Shown: positions 37,809 to 50,114 of the stretch, in pieces | How positions within the stretch are numbered: position 1 is the first letter of the stretch | How the letters are laid out: each line of letters opens with the position of its first letter | Assembly (NCBI GenBank): GCA_015501605.1 | Contig: JADNRZ010000002.1 | Coordinates: 1,984,001-2,048,000, forward strand | Origin: Panaeolus papilionaceus | Lineage: Eukaryota > Basidiomycota > Agaricomycetes > Agaricales | DNA: 64,000 nucleotides | Reading direction: 5' to 3' | Program-made: the position numbers and the translations under genes | Notes under the pieces: generated by a model | What the model was told of the DNA's origin: nothing | The model's database searches: none | The model's input: only the letters and a program-made list of their open reading frames with translations

Positions 37809-39318
37809 ATGTTCATTGCTATCGTCGGGACACGATCCTCTGGAAAAACTACGATCGAGGATTACTTTATACGCGGCAAGGGTTTCACTCAAGTTCGCCT
37901 CATCAATGCAGAGTCTGTGTTAGAAGAGGAGAAACTGGGCGTGAGTCGACCATTGTCGAAACACAAGTACCAGAACTTTGCTAACCACTGGGATGTGAAT
38001 GCAGGCTGACTATGGTGCAATAGACTTTTCTTTGAACAGACGGGATCCGCGACCAGCAACAAAACACTTCTCGTTTCTATCTCTCAGTCCACTGGCGTCC
38101 CCTGCGACGTTCACCGCGCCCCCACCGCCTAAATATCTCTGTTTCTCCGACACGAAAGATCTACTAGACTATGTTACGAGAAATTGGCAACAGAATTTTG
38201 TTACTACAGATTTACAAAACCGGGATATGGTTACCACCTTCGTTCGCCGTCCTTTCTTTTATCTTCTTGCCTCAGACGCTCCCTTGTTACTGAGATATCA
38301 TCGATTTAACAGGCACGTTAGGACTGCTCAAAAATCGCAAACACTGACTATTGTCGTACAGATTCGCACCTCTATCGCTGGAGAGCTTCGTCGCTGAACA
38401 CGATAAGCAGACCTTTGGTACCGCTCACGATCAGCGACAGGATTGTCTTCAGGATTTCCAAGACCTAATCGATGCTCATGTTGTCAATGATTTTCCCTCT
38501 GTCGAACATTTACACCAACACTTGGATAGGATGGATATCTTACACCCTGAACACCTGCGGCCGAGCTGGGATTCTTATTTCATGGTCTGTTCTTTACCCC
38601 TCCACCAGGAGAGGCAAAACTGATTCGCTCTTCTGTTACTAGACCATGGCTTCACTTGCATCCCGACGGTCAAATTGTATGAAACGAAGAGTGGGAGCCA
38701 TACTTGTACGAGAAAATCGTGTACTTGCAACGGGGTGAGCAATACCGTAATTTCCCCTAAAAGTCTAGCATCTTGCGGTGCTAAAACACTATCGTACTAT
38801 CAAGGTACAACGGCACTCCACGAGGCCTCAAAAATTGCAACGAAGGGGGTTGCCTACATTGCAATGGCAGTTCAGCCCTCGCTTCTTCAAAGTCAGGTGA
38901 ATGTTTGTGCCTTCACGCAGAGGAAAATGCACTGCTGGAAGCTGGTCGGGAGCGAGTGGGCAAGGATTGTGTGTTATATTGTAACACGTATGGTTTTCCC
39001 AATGGTTTATACGTGGTCAAAAGCGCACATATTAATATCCTCCCCTTGATCAGCTGCCCTTGTTTGAAATGCACCGTGAAGATTATACAAACAGGGGTCA
39101 AAACTGTAGTATACAACTTGACGTACAAAGTGTATGTCGATATTACTACCAGCCTCCCGTGATCTAATCCGTGTTTTAGGGACGATGCCTCTGCGACGTT
39201 ATTCAAAGAAGCTGGAGTTGAGCTTCGGCGCCACGATCCCAATAACAGCCTTCGAATACCCCCAAGCGCTGACGAAGGAACTACATCACCATCACCCACT
39301 TCGACTCCATTCTCGTAG
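37809..39318 (+). CDS. DCD1: Deoxycytidylate (dCMP) deaminase with N-terminal P-loop domain
   Basis: Converts dCMP to dUMP for dTTP synthesis. The N terminus holds a kinase-like P-loop, GTRSSGKTT, as in other fungal Dcd1 proteins. The C-terminal deaminase domain has RRVGAILVRENRVLATGYNG, then the zinc motif HAEENALLE (active-site Glu) and CNTCPCLKCTVKIIQTG. About seven introns. The one at 38313-38361 begins GC (AG/GCACGT) and ends AG; only this choice joins HRFNR to FAPLSLESFV in frame. Ending TAG 39316-39318. Its stop codon lies only 28 bases from the stop of TTI1 on the other strand. Confidence 0.93.
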
Positions 39319-39346
39319 GTGTAAATAAAGTTTGTCCGCCTGCGGG

Positions 39347-42300
39347 CTATGCGGCACTTTGAAGGACTGCGGATGCGTTGCTAGTGATGTTCCAGGGGTT
39401 ATTCGCCAGATATGCGGAGATGTCGTCCAGTTTGTGGATACTAGCGCTTAATACTAGCCATGTAGCGTCTGGATTAACGATGCCGGCTTGATTGTATAGT
39501 TCCTTGGCCAAAAATTTCAGCTCCTCGTGGGCTTCTTGACCCAGAAAGCGCCGAAACGCGACAAGCAGTTCCCACAGAGAGGGCTCATGAGGATGAACAC
39601 CTGTCAAAGTAGCCGTCATGGTTTTGAGCATCGACCTGTACAATCGATGAGAATGAGAATAGGCGGAGACACTATCGAGGGAGCTCGTGCGGCGAGTTAT
39701 GGCACTGTTATTGTCTACGATTGCCAGGCTCTTTAGAAGACCTTTAAATTTGGGCCAGATATCGTCCCAGATCTTGCGAAACATGAGGTCGCCAGCATAT
39801 GTTGCTAAGGCCTCGACGAGTTCAGCAGCTGCTCTGACGACAAATGTTTCAGAATCCGTCAAGCGGTTGAGTATAAATGGCCAGACGGAATGAATGCAAG
39901 GTATAAGTTCGGATTGCGCAAGGACCGGTACCGAAGAGGTCAAGAGGGATAGGACCTGGGCACGGATTGTTGGTGAATCATGAGTTAAGAAATACATAGA
40001 TCGCCCGACAATCTTTTGCGTGATAATCTGGGCTGGGGTTTCAGGCTTCCCCTGTTCAACTTCTGAGGTAATATGTTCAGCGGATTCCTCTGTCTTGTCT
40101 TCTTCGCCAGCTTTGTCTCCCCAAGGTTGTCGGGGAGCGGGTCCATAATTTGCGTCTTCCTCTTGTTGTTGGATTGCTTCTGATCTACGGGGGAGGTAGG
40201 TAAAAAAGTCGTCAAGTCGGGCACGTCTGTCTTCTGGACGAGTGGTAGACCTCTTCAGACATTCAGCTTTTGCTTCCTCTTCAATAGTTCGGATGATCTG
40301 TTCCAGAACTTCCATGAGCCCATCTACAACCACAGAATAGCCATGATATTCGTCCAGCCGATCAAAGCATTCCTCGACAAGGTCCTCTGCGCGACTCACG
40401 ATGTCATTGCCAACCAGCTTAACCATGATCGACATCACTTTAGTCGCATCGATGTCCAACCACCGTCTCGTGAATCTTCGGGAAACGGCATCCATAATGT
40501 AATCAAAGTTGGAGAGAAGTAAGTTGGCTGGCGAAGCGTATGACGTAGCATCAGTGATGAATCGCAATGTCGCAAGGCCAGTCGCCGAGAGAAAGGATAT
40601 GGGGGACACGATGGAGTGAAGGACTGGGTACAGTATATATATAAAAAGGGAGCTGGACCGGCTTTGAGTTATGCTGGTGGCCACTGACAAAAGCTGTAGT
40701 CGCAAAGCCTGCTGAAGGAGCGCATAGTTGTCTCTGTTATTTGTAAACCCTTCCTTCGGTGGAGGAAGTTGCAACAGGCGCAACGAATCGGATAGAGGAA
40801 CCAGGCCTTTTTTATGTTCGACCAAGTCCACTCCCTCTCCTGATGTAAGAGGTGCTGAAGCTGGCTGGGAAGGGCCTGTCTGGTCCCATGATTCGGCTAT
40901 TGTACGAGCAAGAGACCTTGCCTCCTTCTGCAATCGTGGGGGAAATATGCGTGCCTCGACCCTTGAGCTTTGAATGCCCGTAACAGATACACCAGATAAA
41001 CCTTCCAAGAGCCTGGTCGCACACCATAGCGCTGATGCAGGAACAGAATCTGTCCACCCACCCCGCCCAAGTTGGACAAACCATTCAATCGCGTAAAGTG
41101 AATTTTCCCCACCAGCTGATCCCAAAGCGTGCATTATGCCAATCAAGGCGATTTGAGATTCACGAGATGAGAGGTTCTTGAAATTTATTTCGGGAAAATA
41201 TATCCAAGACGAGGAATGAGGGTCATGTTCCAATGCAAGTTGTCCCGACGATGTGGTGGTGATGACAACCCCGGGATCCATCAACTGTATGGCGGACAAT
41301 AACTGCCAACCCCATTTCTCTATTCCTCCGCTGGGCCCAAGAATTTTACCGACACCCCTGGTGATAGCAGGCAGGCTTTCCTCCTCTTCAACCTCGCAAC
41401 CGAGCAAACAAATGGCTTCAATCTGTGCCGCCACGTGCAAGAGCTTACCATCCGCTTGTGACGATAGCAAACGAGGGACTGATGCCAAATTTGTGGAAAG
41501 AATATCCATTAATATCCGTTGCAGTGCAAGATGTCTCGGGAAATCTTTGGATAGAATTTGAATGAGATACTGTCTGCTCTGAAAGGAAACAGAGTCATAT
41601 TCCGAACGAGATAGGACTAGCAGGAAGGATAAGAGGAGTGGTTGTGTTGAGGGGAGTGTGAGACCGGTGGTCCGAATGACTGCAATAGAGAAAGAGGAGA
41701 GAGACCGAAGAACTAAAGGTTCAGGGTGTGACATTAGGGGAGATAATGTATTAAGGGCGATGTGAAGCTGAGACGAGGTGCCCCGAAGCCATGCTTCAGT
41801 TCTGATATCAACAAATTCGCGTGCAGAAGTTGGCGGTGAGGTAGGACCAGAATCACGATCAAATACATCGTCCAAAGTCTCTACACGAGAAAGTAAACCG
41901 TGTTTGATGGATATATCATCGCCGATGACCTTGGGGATAATTATTTGCATAACTTGTAATGCCCGGCTGGCAATTTCGCTATTGGCCCAACCCTTCCCGG
42001 CCGGAATCCCTAAGCAAATTCGCGTCATAGTGCTAATGACCCCCGGAAGAACTGCTGGTAACGGTGATTCGGGAAAATATGTTTCTAAGAGCATAGCGAT
42101 GTCATCCAAGGATGCAATCTGGAGAGGAAGATGCGATATAGATGCGGTATTCAGCAGCCAGTCCAGAGTTTGACCGATAATTGGTTCGAATTTCGGCGCT
42201 CGAACGAAGACCTGCATTTCTTGGAGACGCGTAAACCGTAGACCTGGCGCTAGTTGCCGTATTGCGGCGTCATGTTCTGTCCTTGGGCGTAGAAGAGAAG

Positions 42301-42784
42301 CAAGACACTGAGCTGCTGCCATCTTGGTTTCGTTGTCTCTAGCATTTCCCCCTGCCATGCCATTCCTCTCTATTCCCCCCAGAACAGATCCTGACAACAT
42401 AAAGAGCTGTTCCCAAATTTTAAGGTCACAAAACCACCACCATGAGTCTACGAGAGTTGTCATAACTTGAAAGATGAGTTCGATGATTCGATCGGGGATG
42501 TCTGCTGAAGCGTTTCGCTGGAGTAACATCGACACGGGCATGAAAGTATATTGAATGAGATTCTGTGTGAGTAGCTTTGGTGGCACATCTTGAAGGGTTT
42601 TCAATAGCTTAACCAAGAGTGTAGATACTTCCTTTGTTGATGATGGAGATAAATTGGAAGATCCAAAAAGAGGAACACATATGGATTTCAGCTAGAAATC
42701 TATTCAGACAAATTCACCAATAATTGGTCTTAAAAAACTTACGGCTTGAAAATGTTTTTGAGTTTCTTCTTCATTCCTATCCAT
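39347..42784 (-). CDS. TTI1: TTI1, TEL2-interacting protein 1
   Basis: HEAT-repeat subunit of the Tel2-Tti1-Tti2 (TTT) co-chaperone complex, which matures PIKK kinases such as TOR, ATM and ATR. Exon 1 encodes MDRNEEETQKHFQA (start 42784), then an intron, then a single long open exon of about 1,100 residues. Readable family blocks: LKSICVPLFGS, TTLVDSWWWFCDLKIWEQLF, and the C-terminal HEAT region with LLTSSVPVLAQSELIPCIHS and VWPFILNRLTDSETFVVRAA. Length fits fungal Tti1. Few introns, unlike most genes here. Confidence 0.9.
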
Positions 42785-43142
42785 GTTGTAGTAAGTCCAT
42801 GTCAGTGGGTTGTAAGACGCGTTGTTTGGGTTGTATAGATGTCACATATCTGTCACGGGCATTTCATAGGATATCAAGATTTATCAATTTAAACATAGGA
42901 CTTGTAAATATATTTTTTTGTTAATAAAATCAGTTTAATTCATTTGAATTTATTGTAATGGTTAAGACATAATAGTTCATGATGAATAGATGGAAATGTT
43001 CTAAATATTAATGATAGGGGTGAATTTGTTATGTATTCCTGATTTGGAACGGGCGGTGTTTGTTTGAAGTTGGATTGGTTTGTTGGACTTGACGGTGAGT
43101 AGTTACTGGTTTGAAGAGTCTACAGTACTTGACAACTACATT
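42785..43142. promoter_or_regulatory. Divergent TTI1/SWI1 intergenic region
   Basis: 358 bases, AT-rich (about 42880-43020), head-to-head genes on both sides. No known site recognised. Confidence 0.35.
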
Positions 43143-46100
43143 ATGAGTGGAATTGGGTAAGTTTATTTAACAAACATGATTTAAATTGCTTTAAAAATTG
43201 TTTGAATAGCCTTCAGAATGGTCACCAGCAATTACGAGCTGGACAACAACAATCCGGTGTATTTCCCAACTTCATGTCACCTCAAATAGCACCTGTACAA
43301 GATCCTTCATCCATCACTCTTGATTCACCTCAAGTGGCTAAACAAATGGCACTCTTGAATGCTGCAAATCAAGCTAGAATATCTCAAAACAATCGTATTC
43401 CTTCTTCCTCTGTCCCTCCTTCCGGCGGAACAAGTTCGGGGTCATACCTCGGAGCAATCAACTCTCACAGCTATCCTCCAACCAACCATGACCTCTTATC
43501 CAACTCTGTGAATGGCCATGCGAATTTCCAAATGCCGAATAATTACTCTCTCCCACAATCTCAAAATCCTTCTGTTAATCCCTCCTTCATCGACCCAGCC
43601 ATGTCACATTCAAACTCAATGCGTGGCCCTGTCAATCCACAACTTAAACAGCGCCAGCATGAATTTCTTTCCAACCTCGCAAACATAATGTCAAAACGCG
43701 GCACTCCTCTACCCCCTACTTTGACTGGTGTATCCTCCAACTATGATCCAACAAACACAATGTGGTCAATAATCGAACCTTCACCCGAAATTGGATCCTT
43801 TAAACTCGCAGGCAAGGACGTGGATTTGTTTAAATTGTGGGGAATTGTCTCGTCTCAAGGAGGCGGTCACGCTGTAAATGTCGATTTTTTTTTCACATCG
43901 TTCTATTCTAATGACGACCTACATAGATTAATAACGCAAATGGGTGGTCTACTATTTTACAACATTTTGATCTTCCGGAAGAGTTTCCTAATTCTCAAGT
44001 CGGCGACTCCAACTCAGTGGCTCTGACCCTCTCTCAGTATTATATGACAATACTCTACCCATTTGAGGAGGTTTACAAGAAAACCCTCCAGGAGCAGAAT
44101 CGGAAGATCCAAATGTCCCAACACAGGCAAGGTCTTATGCCTGGTCAACAATTCCCCTCGCCTTCAGGAGGAAACCGTCCTGCTCCCGGTATACCCAACC
44201 TTTCACAGACTGGATTGCGTCCGAATCCGAATGGCGCTATGCCTCAAGGCCAATCCATGCCACCCAACGGGATGGGACAATTCAACCAAATGCATGCCCC
44301 TAATTTCAATCAACGTCCTGGATCCTCGGCAAATGTTCACCCAGCAATGACTCCGGATTCTCATATTTCTGGAACTCCCGAACTGGATACATTTCACCAT
44401 GGAGTAGATCCCGGTTTACTGGATCCAGAGATGCAGAGTATGAAGCGCAAGTTAGAGGCCGAAGATAAGGATATGAAAAGAGTCAGGCAGAAAACAGGTA
44501 GATCTTGAACTTGCATCCATTTTGGTAACATTGTCTGATGAATTACTCGTACAGACCCGCTGGAAACTCATTCAGTCAGCGAAAGTTTTATCTTCCTTAC
44601 TTTTGGCGTGCTGACCTCTATTCACAGATAACCAACCTTGCCGATTCATCGTCTTCTATCCCACCCACAAGGTCCAACCAGCCTATGCGACGGAAGATTG
44701 AATATGTGCCATTAGCCCGTAAGCTCGACACGTACGGTGGACGAGACCTGGTTGCTTTGGACCAGGATCTGGCGACATTCGCTCACCGAAGAACAACTCG
44801 CGACCCGAATGAGTGGGGTACGGTTGATATTGAGGGTTTATGCATGTCCATCAGATCCCGACTTTCTATCGAACTGTCATACGCCCTTACGACGTTCTCT
44901 CTGTTGAGCGTCATGCGCACCGATAAAGGTACTGGGCTCAGTATCAGCGTGTGCGGGGATTTACTGGACGACCTGTTGGATTTGATCGAACAGCTAGCTT
45001 TCGAGGATCAGGAAGACCAACCCTACATCGATTTGACGAATGATTTAACCAAGCAAGTAACCAACAGGGAGTTGGTTTCATTGGTTCAACAAATCGAAAC
45101 GGAGCCTTTCGCGACCGTGGAAGATTACCAGGGCGGAAAACCCCCCCAGTTGGGACCCACACCACGACCAGCGAACATAATCACTGTTGCAATCAGCATT
45201 ATTCGCAACTTATCATGTCTCGATGAAAACGTAGAGCATTTGGCTACCCACCCTCATCTCACCAACCTATTACTACGAATATGCCAACTCACCCAAGCCC
45301 CTGGGAAGCCCATTCTCCCATGTTCCAAGGCGCTCACCCTTTCAGATTGTCTGGCGATCCGCAGAGATATCATGCATGTCTTTTCCAACATATCTGGAGG
45401 TATCCGATTTTCGCAATCATCGCCCACAAGTCTACTTGCCGCCCGAAGAGCGCTATCCCTCATAGCATCTTATCTCGTCGACCCTGCCGACTCCCTTTCT
45501 CCTCTTGCTAGTGTACAGCTTGCAGGAATACCTCCTCACCAGAATCTTAAACCGCCAAGTTTGATCGACACTGCTCTTGAAGTCTTCACCAAACTCAGCC
45601 AGAATGACAACAACCGCCAGGTCATTGCAAAAGCTGTTCCCCAAACACTGTTGTGGTCTCTGCTACAAAACCTTGTGTATCGACTACCACTAAACGACGT
45701 GGATTTTATTCTTCTTCAACGGGATTCATGGCTCAGCTTCGTGGAAAAAGTTGGATTGGCAATTTATTCAATAGTCTTCCTTTCACCGTACGAGCTAAAG
45801 CAAAAGATCAAAAGCAATAGGAACCTTGCACTGAAGCAAGTACTCTTCCGTTTTGCGCAGCGTTTATTGGCGATGCCCAAACTGGGTGTATATGCCGCTC
45901 GCCGTGCTGTTGAAACGATGAAACTTCTCGACAAAGCAGAGGAACCTGCGGATGCATCGGAGCCAACAATGCCCCCACTTTCTTTCGGTATGGGCTTCAT
46001 GGATTCGGGAAATGCGCGCTTGGAGACAGGGACTGGCATCCTTGGATCAAAGCGAGATATTGCACTCGAGCTATTGATGAGACGAGACATGCAACCCGAT

Positions 46101-46151
46101 GATATTTTGTTCAATGAACTGGACAGTCTTGTACGGGTAGAATACCATTGA
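43143..46151 (+). CDS. SWI1: SWI/SNF subunit Swi1 (ARID protein)
   Basis: ARID-domain subunit of the SWI/SNF chromatin remodeller. First exon ATGAGTGGAATTGG joins to GLQNGHQQLRAG. A Gln/Asn/Pro/Ser-rich head leads to the ARID: KQRQHEFLSNLANIMSKRGT, LFKLWGIVSSQGG, and after an intron (about 43880-43931) NGWSTILQHFDLPEEF. The YYMTILYPFEEVYKKTLQEQ helix closes the domain. A Pro/Gln/Met-rich linker follows. The C-terminal armadillo-like SWI1 region starts near MRRKIEYVPLARKLDTYGG and contains AISIIRNLSCLDENVEHLA. Ends at 46151. Basidiomycete Swi1 is more compact than yeast Swi1. Confidence 0.88.
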
Positions 46152-46375
46152 TGGGGCTTGGAGATATTGTTTTGTTGTTATTGTAGTTATTTAATATGTA
46201 GTTTGCTGTCACCTAGGTTTTGATTTATCGACGAAACGTTTCTGCTGTGGCTACACGTGAGGCTGTGGTGAAGCAGACAGAGAGTCACGGTGTTGTGATT
46301 TCAAATGAAGGTTCACTACAACTTACAAGTCACCAGCGTATTTCAACTGCATTCTTTTGTATAAACCCCCATCCA

Positions 46376-48447
46376 ATGTCAGACCATCTACCACCACCGA
46401 CATACTCTCAGCAAGACCCAGACGGCGACTCGCAACCTGAATCTAATCTTAACATATCTGCTACCCAGACAGACCCTCAGATTCTCATTCTACCCACCAT
46501 AGATGCAGTTAATTTTCAGAAAGGATATCTGGGCGCTGAAGGTGAACGCGCATCCATTGAGGGTGAGGTGCATATTAAAGGCGTTGATCCAACGCACTGG
46601 GAACGGATGTAAGTCTAATTTCGTTTCAAGCTTCATCATAATTGACGATTTCTATTGCATTTAGAACTATATCTCTGTACTCATATGAAAGCGCATACCA
46701 TCAAGAAATAGAGCTTTCCTCGACGGAAATCGAACTTTATTCTAACAGGATTAACAGACATAATTCGGAGTCTACTTTTCCATCATCGCTGCCCTTCTCC
46801 ATCCCCTTGTTAGCCGACACACCGCAATCCCTTCAAACACCTCATTCGATGCTCGCACACACTTTGACTGTTACCCTTCACCCGACTGATTCCAACTTCA
46901 ATCAACTCTCGAAATCCCTAACAGTCCATACTAGGCGGTATTCTTCACATAACCTTGTAGTTCATTCTGCACCGGAAAGTCATCATCTTGAAGCGCCCAC
47001 TCAGGTATCCGTCGAACTACCGCGCAGCAGCTTCTTGGCCGGAGAAGTTATCCCACTTTACATTACCATCCCTCCCCCGACAAGGGAAACAGTGGTGGAC
47101 AAAGGCTTACGTTTGCGGAACGTGCGCGCTGAACTTGTGCGCGTCGTAAAAGTACAGCGTGAACACTTGGAGGATAGCGACTCGGATGACAGCGATATAG
47201 ATGACAGGCCCGGGCAAGGTGCACAGCTTACACCCTACAGCGCCCTCGATGACGGAGAGAAGCCTCCTGAACAGTCGACTTCTGCGTCTTCGTCCAAGAT
47301 GCCTCTGTCCCCCCTCTTTCTTGGGTCGTCCTATCGTGTGGTTGTTGCGCGCTCAGGTGCTTCATGTCGCTTTCATTCGACAAAACCCATACGGCTGCGC
47401 TTCGTTCTCCATCAAAATCCCTCCGCCTCGCCCTCCGACTCGAGAACGAATCTATCCCGGATGGATAGTGATACTGAAAGTGCACTGATCACGCAGTCTA
47501 CAGTGCTTCATTCAGTTACTTTTCATATCAAAGTCCATATTTCGTTTGTCGATACGTCGACATTGACGGAACGTGTATCAACAATTATTGTTCCCATTTC
47601 CATTCTACCCCCACCCGCGCCTCTTCCTGAAGTCTCACAAACGGTTGATGATGCGTACCAGAAGAAACACGACCGCCCTCCAGTCAAAACTAATAGGGAG
47701 GAAGAGGTGGATCCATTCATTCCGCACTATCCAGCTGGGGAGGCTGGGCCTAGCATGTTGTCGTCTGGAGCACCGCCACCCTTTGAGGAGCGGGATGCAC
47801 CGCCTCCTTTTTTCATATCTGATAACGAGGCAGCTTCTTCATCGCGTCTACCCACATTTCAAGAGTCGGAAAGCGAGATTATCTTGCCGACTGATACTGA
47901 CCATTTGACAGAAGCACCACTTTTAGTTTCAATCCCTGGTGAAGGAGCAATATTTGGTTTCTCATCGAGCCAGCAGTTTGATGGTCACTCGGATGACATG
48001 CAGCGATCTGCTACACCACCACCAACACTTGAGATGGCTTCAATGGACCCGGATCTGACAGCCTTGACAGAACCGACCAATCACGTTACGCTTGAGTCGT
48101 TCAATCTAATCCTTGAGCACCCAGAGGAAATTACAAGGCCAGAGGACCAGCCACCTCCCCCACCTCCAGCCATGGATGATCCTTCAGATCCCCCACCCTC
48201 TATTGATTCTGACTTCCGATCACCAATGACCATGCGACAAACACCTCAAACTGCCAACTCTCCGCCCCCGCCCCCCATTGACAGTTACCATGAAGGCGAC
48301 TCCAGCCTGCTTCACACCCCTCCAAACCAGCCGGTTGCAGAAGAAAGTTCTGCTCCAGCACATGGCACAGCACCACCGCCATACTTGACATCAGGCTCTA
48401 CTGCTGAAACCGAACCAGTCATTAGACCACCGCCATATGTAGATTGA
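46376..48447 (+). CDS. Alpha-arrestin-like protein with PY motifs
   Basis: Arrestin-related trafficking adaptor, expected to bring the ubiquitin ligase Rsp5 to plasma-membrane permeases. Start ATG 46376 (MSDHLPPPTYSQQ). N-terminal arrestin strands: QILILPTIDAVNFQKGYLGA; a long hydrophilic insertion, then TQVSVELPRSSFLAGEVIPL and a second sheet with HSVTFHIKVHISFVDTST and TIIVPISILPPPAP. PPxY motifs occur at PPTY near the N terminus, PPPY and PPPY at the C terminus (last residues PPPYVD), which are typical Rsp5 WW-domain ligands. One intron near 46610-46662. Confidence 0.82.
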
Positions 48448-48674
48448 AAAGCAGGCCGACCAGGGTTTGATTATGGTATTTGTTTAGCGATGAGGTAGTG
48501 AACCACACAGAAGGCGAAGGAAAATAAAGAATGGGGTTTCCACCATCCAAGTCTAAAACTGATAATTACAAATGTTACCGTGGTAAGGAAGGTGTCTGAG
48601 GGATAAAAACATAGGGATGGCATAAAGATCATAAAATAACGAAAGGGTTCAAAGATGAATGCTACAAAAAGCCT

Positions 48675-49677
48675 TCAGCAATTACATGCATCCTTGGCCT
48701 TGTTGGGGTCTTCATTGAGATTAACATTAGATTGCTGGGATCCTTCGGCGCGAATGTTACCAGAGGCAGAACGAGCACCGCTTCCTCTCGTGGCAGCTAA
48801 GATATGCTCAATGGGAATTTTCTTGGCTGAAAAGCGTGTTAGTGCTTAATGATGTAAAAAGGGATTGGACATAAATTGTGACACACCAATTTCAGTGAAG
48901 ATTTCGACGACACCTTCGCCTGTTTTGGCGCTAGTCTCAAAGAATAAAAGTCCCGCTTCGGTAGCGTAAGCTTGTGCCTCCTCCCGGGGAACCTGGCGCA
49001 GGCTCTCTGGTTCAGAGCCAGATGTTGGAGCTTCGTCTGGGGTTGCGGTTGCATCATCTGCTTCGTCCTCAGATTCCGGTGAAGATGTAGAGGAAGAGGA
49101 GGAAGCTGAGGGTTGAACGAGATCGATCTTGTTACCAGCCAAGGCAATAACAATATTAGGGTTGGCTTGACGCTGCAGTTCTTTGACCCATGACTTGGCC
49201 TTCTCTAGACTGCTGGCCTTGGTAACGTCATAGACAACAACCGCAGCTTGAGCGTTACGGTAATACATGGGCTGAAAGAATGGAAGGGTTAGATTTAGTA
49301 TGGCAGTGATTGTGTGAAGGACTCACGGCTAATGAATGGAAGCGCTCCTGACCCGCAGTATCCCAAATTTCGTATCGTAGGATGCGATCTTCAAGGCGAC
49401 ACTTTTGGGTTAGGAAAGCAGCACCGATGGTGGGCTCCTTATTAGCCTGGAATTCATTGGAAACCTATAGGAAGACATAGAGTTTAACAGGGTAGAATTT
49501 GAGTGAGGAAAGAAGCAAAACAGACGAATCGCAGAACAACGGATGATTTTCCAACAGCAGCCTCACCTGTGAGGACTCAGTAGAGCGAATAGGAGAGTAA
49601 ATATAATAACTCACCAAGGAGAACTAGCTTTACTTGAACTGATTTATCTGCGGAACCTGAAGCAGCGTCTGACATTG
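48675..49677 (-). CDS. VPS21: Rab5-family GTPase (Vps21/Ypt5)
   Basis: Early-endosome small GTPase. Order: [21 protein letters not shown]-loop GEAAVGKSS, switch I with [36 protein letters not shown], and a C-terminal prenylation-type end DACNC. Between NKIDL and the SAK motif there is an acidic Ser/Glu/Asp/Pro-rich insertion of about 35 residues ([20 protein letters not shown]), seen in some fungal Rab5 proteins. Introns are many and short. Start at 49677, stop TGA at 48675-48677. Confidence 0.93.
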
Positions 49678-50114
49678 GAATATAGAAGAACAAGTACAAG
49701 TATGAAGTAGTTAGAGGTAATGCTAGCTAGTGAGGCGGTGAATGATGTTTGTATCATGTTTGTACAACACAATTGAACCTCTCTACCTTCCTTTTTAGTC
49801 TTGCCACCACACTCATCTTCCAACTTTTATTTTATAAAATTCATTAGGATTTACGAATATTAAACGCTGATAATTTCATTAAATTCTCAATAATGTTCAA
49901 AACACTCGTTCACCAGACATATTATAGTTGCTGGATCACCATTTGGTTACTTATAAGAGCTTGTGAGTACAGCGGGTCAACTATAATTCACACCCAAGAA
50001 TATGCGGGGTGCCGGGAATGCCGGAACTCGGTAGTCGATGATGGTGCTGAGGAGTGGAATGGTATTAAAGTCGAGTAAACTGAGAGAATCAATTCTTTCA
50101 CCCTTTCTCACAAC
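49678..50114. promoter_or_regulatory. Divergent Rab5/acyl-CoA synthetase intergenic region
   Basis: 437 bases between two head-to-head genes, AT-rich around 49820-49890. No conserved site recognised. Confidence 0.3.
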
